Assembly: GCF_032118995.1 (NCBI RefSeq)
Contig: NC_092669.1
Location: 1,612,001 to 1,676,000, forward strand
Length of the DNA stretch: 64,000 bases
Direction: 5' to 3'
From: Asterias amurensis
Lineage: Eukaryota > Echinodermata > Asteroidea > Forcipulatida > Asteriidae
The translations under genes were made by a program, and so were the position numbers. A model generated the notes under the pieces. That model searched no databases. It was not told the origin of the DNA and saw nothing but the letters and a program-made list of their open reading frames with translations. This document shows positions 57,046-64,000 of this stretch, piece after piece (position 1 is the first letter of the stretch; each line of letters begins with the position of its first letter).

Positions 57046-58904
57046 TATTAGCAGACATATAAGCACATTGCTTAGCAAAATTGAGTTATTGACCAACTTA
57101 AAAGTCAAGCCGTGTGTATTTTAACTAGGTTTCCTTCAAAGATTTTCAAGCACTATTTTCCAGCTTAGTAATGAAATTGGAGTACTAGGTGAACAGTAAA
57201 CATGTCATTATTCTGGATGATCAGGACCTGTCACTCAACCCCAGTACCTTTGTCTGTAATCCCTGGTGGTGGGGGTCACCTCCTAGCTGTCCATCACACT
57301 GCCCTAATTACATTGTACACTTGTACTTGCATTGTGGTGACTACAGTGCCCGATTACCTAGGATCATCTACGCAAGGATCGTGCGCTCTTTCAGTCTGGG
57401 ATAAACTGGGCTTGTTAAGATCTTCCTGGAATGAACATAGACTGCACGGAGATGAATGAAATATATTCAATATTGTGAGAGGTATTATGCATGGCTGGGT
57501 TTGAGATTTGTGTAGCGCAAACAACATGCACAGTGATGGTGGTGTTTGGAGCTCAACTCTCCCAGTGATTTTCTTTTGCTTAGATGTAAGACCTAGAAGT
57601 ACAGTAGCTTTTGAAAATTTAAAGTATTTTGTGAATCATTTCGCTGCCAAGTAATGTGGTTATGGAAACAGATTTTTATCCCCTAAAATTTGAATTTGAG
57701 AAATGTTACTTTTCTGAGATTGTGTATAGTATTCCAGTTACAAATTTTATTCTTCCTGTGTGGTCTAAACCGCATCAGATTTTCGGCAACATTTCGAAAA
57801 CACTACCACCTTTTGAAATGAAGCAGTTTTTTTTAAAATTGTATACATTGGGATTTTAAAAACAAACAGTTCCAAAACTAAAGGTCGTTCCCTTTACATT
57901 AGTATGTGTGTGTGTGAAAACACCACACTTCACAACTTGTGTAAGTTTGGGCTGCCTGTCAACGTCTTAAGTTCAGTAAGTTTTCTTCTCATTTTTGATC
58001 TGATTGCTTTTCAAATGTTCCTGTTTGCTACACTTGCTGTCCATTTCGCTGCACCCCCCCCCCCAGTAAAAAAAAGTAAACAAATAAAACATTCAAGAGC
58101 ATTTTCACAAGTTTTGTAAACTGCTGTGTTTAAACAAAGGTCGAGCAAGTGATACAACATATGGTTCAAGGCAGCCTAGCACCGAAAATCACCCAAGAGT
58201 GAACTTAACGACTTTGAGTGTAAGCCTAAGACGCAGAACAGTCTCATTAATTCTTTCCACATTCCCCAGAGCTTGGGAACATGTGGCTTTGCGAAAAAAA
58301 AATTACATTCAAAATTTATGTTTATTCAGTGAACAGTTTCCCTTGATAGCAGAGCAAAACGCAACACAAATTTTGTCAGTTGCTTTTTCAAAAATCATCA
58401 TTTGCTTCTCAATATTAGCATTCTGTGTGTAAAAAAAAATTGTTCAGTTGAAATATTTTGCTATGCAAAAGTGCCGGCTAAAATCTTTCCCTTTAATTAC
58501 CAATCAAATTGCTCATCAGGTCTGTATACTGAAGAGAAAGGCCCCCCCCCCCAACCTTATGAATCTAATGGTAAACATTGTGCACAGTCAGTTGGAACAA
58601 GCCCTCCGACGCATTGATCAACGAGGGGGAAAAAAAGAATAGTACATTCATTGTACATTCACACGCCACATTTTAATCATACAAACTGTCAGGAGTGATT
58701 GTGAGTTAATTCATCAAGCGTGGCTCGTACTGTGTGACTGTGTAGTCTATCAAAGCTTTAAAGGGGCACTTTGAAGAGCATTAACAGTTCTTCCAGGAGT
58801 ACACTTGTGGACAAGTCTCTCCGCGATTCTCGCAACACTAGTGATCTCGTGAGAGGAGTCTTTGATCATGGAGAGCTGCTGAGTGTATTACTCTAACACG
58901 ATAT

Positions 58905-59169
58905 TAACGGCTTGTAGTTTTTCGAGAAAAAAGTAATTTTCCATGAATTTGATTTCGAGAGCTCAGAATTAGATTTTGAGGTATCGAAATCAAGCATCTG
59001 AAAGCACACAACTTCATGTGACAAGGGTGTATTTTCTTTCATAGTTATCTCGCAACTTCATCGACCAATTGAGCTCAAATGTTCACAGGTTTTTTATGCA
59101 TATAAATGTTGAGATACACCAAGTGAGAAAACGTTTTTTTGACAATTACCAATAGTGTCGTGTCTTTAA
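58905..59169 (-). mobile_element. TTAA element family 1, 5'-truncated copy
   Basis: Starts inside the family at TAGTTTTTCGAGAAAAAAGT and ends CCAATAGTGTCGTGTC with TTAA at 59166-59169. Confidence 0.7.
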
Positions 59170-60654
59170 AGATCAATGCATGTAAGGTCTCAAACTTCAG
59201 ACCTGTAACCAAAGATCCTAAGGTCAAAGGCTAAGACCTAAGGGCCTTGAAACTGAAACAAAGACCAACAAAAATTAGAGTTCTATTCTACAAAGAGTGA
59301 CGGCTCTCCTGATATTCTCATAAATGTTATGTTCATTCCGTTCAATGTTTCTTGAAAAATAGATTGGTATGAATTTTCTCTTCCAAAGACCAGTGATGTG
59401 CCATCCCTTTGTTTCTTAAAACTAGAGGATTGGAATGAATGCATATGTACACGTGTGCTCTCCCAAAAGCCAATGATGATGTACTATCCCCATTATGATA
59501 TTTTTCTTCAAATTTGAGGATCGAAACAATAGAATGTTTTCTTTCAACAAAAATATATTGCACTAATGATTGAATAACAGGATTAGAATTCAAAGATCAC
59601 CTACTTAAAATTGAGTTGGCTGATCTACATAAATGTAAAAAAAAATTAGGGTGAACCATCTCTTTGCATCGCGCAATCTGTATGTGATAGCCACACCAGG
59701 CGATTGTACAGTTATTAACAGATAAGATGCAGATGCAGAATTAAATACACTCTTCCAAAAATCACTGATGCACACTTCCCTTTTTTCCGCAACGAGTACC
59801 TAGTGAAAACAATTTCACACCATCAATAGGTTAAGTACTTCCTTTTAACCTGATAACTAGAGAATTTCGGAAATCATCCAAACCAAAGGATGTAAGGGGC
59901 CATTCAGAATCACCCCCCCCCCCCACAACCTATAACCCAAAATTCATAATACAGTAATCCATAAACACTGAAAGACAAAGTAATTCCTCAAAGATATTTT
60001 AGATCAAAAGCTCCGGCTTAAACCAGGGAGGAAGGACATTTTTAAACAAACAACTTTCTCCAGAAGATGATCAGAGCTTATTGACCAAAAGGTCGAGTTG
60101 AAACCAACATATTTTTTTTTTCAGAACCACCCCAAATCATTTAGAGATTATCATAACATGGTGTTGCCACAAACCTTTCTATATAAAACAACTTTTACTT
60201 TTTGTAGTTAAATCAGGAAAGAGAAAACATTTGAGAATTTTTCTAAATTTTTGTAATTTGTTTTTAAATTATAAACATTGGCTACTTTAAATGGCCCCTA
60301 ACATGGAGAACCCCTTTAAGTTATTTGAGCATAGAGTTGCGTGGTATAATGTATTAGGTAGGCACACATACAGACCATGCCTTGTCATATTAAATCATAC
60401 ACTGAATGCCACATATCATCAGGCTTCAATTACCGCACTGAATACAAAACCAGGCAGGTATGTAATAGCGTTTAAACTTGGACTCTACCGCTGAGATTTT
60501 TACATCATTTTTTTTTTCCCCATTTTTGTTTTCTCCCCCCAAATATATCCTGCTTTTTTGTTTTAAGTTGAAGTATTGAGGAATTAGAACTCAAAATGAA
60601 GTATACAGGATTGATAAGGATGGAAAAAATATTTTTTTTTACAGGCCCGTTGAA

Positions 60655-60840
60655 ATTTGTGAAAAGGCCATTTTTGAAAGGGCAAGGGCACCAAGGCATT
60701 TTCTCCTTGGTAAAGGGTACCCTAAGATGACTATGAGGAAATTGTAAACTTCTACTTGAGCATTTAAAGAGCACCAAGGCATTGACCAGGGGGCATGGAG
60801 GCAATCGCCTTTGTTGCTTCCGTGAAGTATCAAGCCTGAT
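60655..60840 (-). repeat. GGCAACGGAGGC dispersed repeat, copy (-)
   Basis: GAAAGGGCAAGGGCACCAAG, CTCCTTGGTAAAGGGTACCC and GGAGGCAATCGCCTTTGTTG match the unit at 49115 in reverse. Confidence 0.6.
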
Positions 60841-63433
60841 TTTAGTCTGAAAGCTTACTGAGGAATTTTTTTAAATTTTTAGGGCAAGGCTACTTTGGCC
60901 TTCGATAGGGGGAAATTTTGAAGAGCACCCAATAATTCCCCTTAAAGTAAAGTCATAGGGCCTATTTGAGAAAGCTGTAAATTTAATGCAAAAGCTGATT
61001 TTGGTCGTAGGCCAGAGTGTTTACTTGCTGAAAAGTGTGCATAATTTTTCACTATTTTTACCCGACTGGCATTAAGCCCAAATTTTCTCAGGTTGGTTAT
61101 TTCATGTAATGGTTGATCACACAAAATATGAACACTGTCTGCGACTATTAAGTCAGCTCTACCCATCCCATATATTAATACATACATGTACAAGCTGCTT
61201 TAAAAAAGATGCTCAGATACTCATTCTGGCGAACAGATTGATGTGAAGATAATTTACTAATTCTGTGTTCTCCGTGCGCAACATCTTTTTAACGATAATT
61301 CCACAGGCTATTAAGAACAGCATTAGAGGACACTGCAAAAACAGTTCACAAACATTGCAGAGCTATGTTCAGTTTATTTGTGATGAGTTGTTCAATTTAA
61401 ATTGCGGGAAAAGATTAAATGCTCTTTGTTGATGCAATTGCGACCGCTTGGAAAGCGAATTGTAAAACCATAAGAGTTGTAAATTTGTCGTTAAGTAGTT
61501 TTGAAAACTTAAGAAACCCGATGGTTGTAAGCAGTGCCATGAAATTACCGTGTTCAATTTGAAATCATGAGTGTAGAACATTCAACCATGATCGAACCAG
61601 TGGAGAATAACTCTTTGATTTTGAGCTACCATTGACCATGCATTGCCTTTACTCTGTTTACACCCAACCAAAGTAAACACCACACCATTAAAGGGACAGT
61701 GCAATGTACATGTGTAGAGTCAAAGATGTTCCATGTCGGGATACAGGTTTGATTTGTCAAGCGACCGGTTTAAGTTTTGGCTGGAAATGTTCGGCTCATC
61801 AATTTGATTGATACCACTAACATCTGGGAACTGAGTGTTTTGGGTCAGGGACCAGTTGGTGATTTTTTTAGGGTGAGGCGGGTATTCGAAGGAAGAACTA
61901 TAGCAGTTTGTGAAGAATCATTGGCCACTTAGGGAATGGGCCTATTACATGGTGCAGCTTACTGCTTTACTTGTGATGCCCTGTAAGTGTAAAGCACAGT
62001 TTTCTACACATATTTGCCGTAAGCGCAGGATTCCCGGTTAACCGTTAAAATGTGCCCTCTTGTGTCCAGACTTAAATCTGTTCCATGTTTTGTTTGATTC
62101 CTAAAAAACTACACACTCTGAATAAAAAAATACCAACACCCAATACCTCACCCCTTTAAACTTTGAAGATTAATCTGAACTTGGACCCATGCCCAGCAAT
62201 CCAACATTCCTTGCTGTATACCACAAGACAGCTTGACATGTGATTGACAGCTCAGGCCAGGGAACGGTGGGTCAAAGGTCATGTTTGTTCAGCACTGCCA
62301 CGGCATCCATTCTTCCCCACCAAGTCATTGGGGGTTGTTAAACCACAGTGGTGAGATTTTGTTGTTTCTCCGCAGTCGGGAGCTTAAACTGGAAAAGAAA
62401 ACTTCCCCACCTCACTAGGGTTAAGGGTTTTTTCTTCCTGAACAGTTGGGTCTCTTATACATGGTTGTTACTTCACCTCGGCCTCTCACACTTCCAGTTA
62501 GTTTATTGTGCAGAGCTCTGTGAATTCTTCAAAGGATCGCTCTTGCATGAAGTTATTTCTCCTGACAGTTTCATAATCAGTCAGCATCGCTTGCTGAATT
62601 CGCTGTTGTTGTTGTATTATACTAGTCTAGTATTTCAGTAAAAAAAAAATTATCGGAGCAACTTTCTTTGAAACCCTCTAGTTACTTCTTCTGCGTAAAT
62701 TTATTCAAACTTTACATGTTTTCGCTATTCTTTAGCTAAATTCTTGATTGTTTTACAAGTTTTTTTCTACATGACTATTACTATGGAATTTTGAGTGGGA
62801 AATCTTGGTTTTTTTTTTTTTTTTTTTTTTTTTTTGGGGGGGGGGGATTGGTAGGGCGGTGGGGTTAAAACAAATTTCTTTTTCTGAGAAATAGTTCAAC
62901 ACCAACATTTTACTTTTGGATCCATGAACTATCATCAAAGAATTGATCAATCATTGAGTCACAAGGTATGGCTTTTAGTGAAGGTCACACTAGAAGCCAG
63001 TATGGCTGTTACCTTTGACCTCTGACCTAGGTCAACTCTCATTCTGATGAACATGTGGATCTTGTTAGACCATGGAGGGTCTGTTATTCACAAAGTGGTG
63101 CCTATTTTTTGATTATGTTTGAATTGATATTTCCTTTCCAATACTTTCAAGATTCTTAAGGGCGAAAAGGGAACACTTTTTAACTGGTTACCTCTGAATT
63201 GCCCCGAGAAATCCCCCTCTATGGGGTCTGTAAAAATAGTAAACACTTTCCTACCCTACACTTTTCCCTGTTGTTATGGTTCTTGTTTTTGAGAAAAAGC
63301 AAATGAATCCATCCCCTGTGATCAGACAAAAGAAGTTGTGATGTCACGCTCTGTTCGATTGCAATATAACACGGTAAAAAAAGTTCGTGGCATTTCTCCA
63401 GCTCAGAAAGGGAAGCTGTTGGCCCTTTTTTAA

Positions 63434-63763
63434 GGCCAAGTAAAAAAAGAACACCGGTTGATCGTCCAGGTTTTTCCAAAAAGAGGAGGACTAGGGCCTT
63501 TTTATTTTTATTTATTTCTTTCTTTCAAAGGTGGCCGCCATGTATTTTAACTGGCCACCAATTCTTAAGTTTAAAGTCAGCGCCTACAATATGTTTACAA
63601 GTTCTTAAAAGGTTAGTACCTTTATTGAGAAATACAGAGGAATTTTTTCTTTTTTTTCTTAAATTAAAAATATATATATATTAAAATAGTAAAAAGAAAA
63701 GGATGCAACCTCAAGAAAGGATGAGGGAGGGGACGATCAACTGGTATTTTTTCTTATTTGGCC
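63434..63763. mobile_element. Inverted-repeat element (CCAGTTGATCGT family), copy 2
   Basis: Ends GGCCAAGTAAAAAAAGAACA and TATTTTTTCTTATTTGGCC pair inversely, then CCGGTTGATCGTCC and GGACGATCAACTGG. About 330 bp. Confidence 0.72.
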
Positions 63764-64000
63764 GAAAATTAAACTGTTACACCTGACAGCTCTTACACTT
63801 TTTCACAGGTGTATTGCACTGTATATAAACCTGAACAATAGCTTGAGGGTGTTAGAAATGCGTTCATGCGTGTGATCTTCCGGCGGATTTGCATATGACC
63901 TGAACCTAACTCAGCGGAGCGTTATGTTACGCCTGGATGGAAAGTAGATGCAGTGCAATTAGGGGGCAACAATGAGGGATCCGCAGTGCAATGTTTTTTT

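Larger units (their letters stand above)
56150..64000 (+). other. LRP5/6 intron 2 (beginning; runs off the window)
   Basis: Over 7.8 kb without a further LRP exon that I can recognise. It contains repeat copies at 56905, 58905, 60060, 60655 and 63434, homopolymer runs, and otherwise AT-rich unique sequence. Open frames here have no domain signature. Confidence 0.5.

Overview
The window reads as genomic DNA of a deuterostome invertebrate, most likely an echinoderm and possibly a sea star. This is inferred from GT-AG multi-exon genes, an LRP5/6 orthologue, intronless rhodopsin-type receptors in tandem, Ig-domain receptor kinases, AT-rich introns and a very dense load of short inverted-repeat elements. 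The species assignment is not proven by anything in the window.

Layout, all recognised genes on the + strand: (1) 4097-10773, a 7-exon gene for a single-pass membrane protein with three Ig-like domains outside and an NHL-like beta-propeller inside; (2) 13850-24331, a 13-exon Ig-domain receptor tyrosine kinase of 644 residues with a complete kinase domain; (3) 25503-26660 and 27902-29086, two intronless class A GPCR paralogues that lack several usual class A features; (4) 37815-39622, a small TNF-receptor-like membrane protein in 4 exons; (5) from 47997 past the window edge, the first two exons of the Wnt co-receptor LRP5/6, split by a 7.7-kb intron. A P2X7-like fragment lies at 1724-2023, and a lone Polinton/Maverick-like protease ORF (a fossil) lies on the - strand at 42362-42841.

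The genes are nearly all cell-surface receptors, but they belong to different families and nothing in the sequence shows that they act together. The first two are Ig-domain receptors built from phase-1 exons. The Ig plus cytoplasmic propeller architecture is the best candidate here for an undescribed system.

Much of the rest is repeats: at least four unrelated inverted-repeat families that end in TTAA (about 15 copies of one of them), other hairpin elements, a tRNA-derived SINE family with inverted arms, nested insertions, microsatellites and local tandem duplications. One tandem duplication copies the edge of a kinase exon together with its splice donor.
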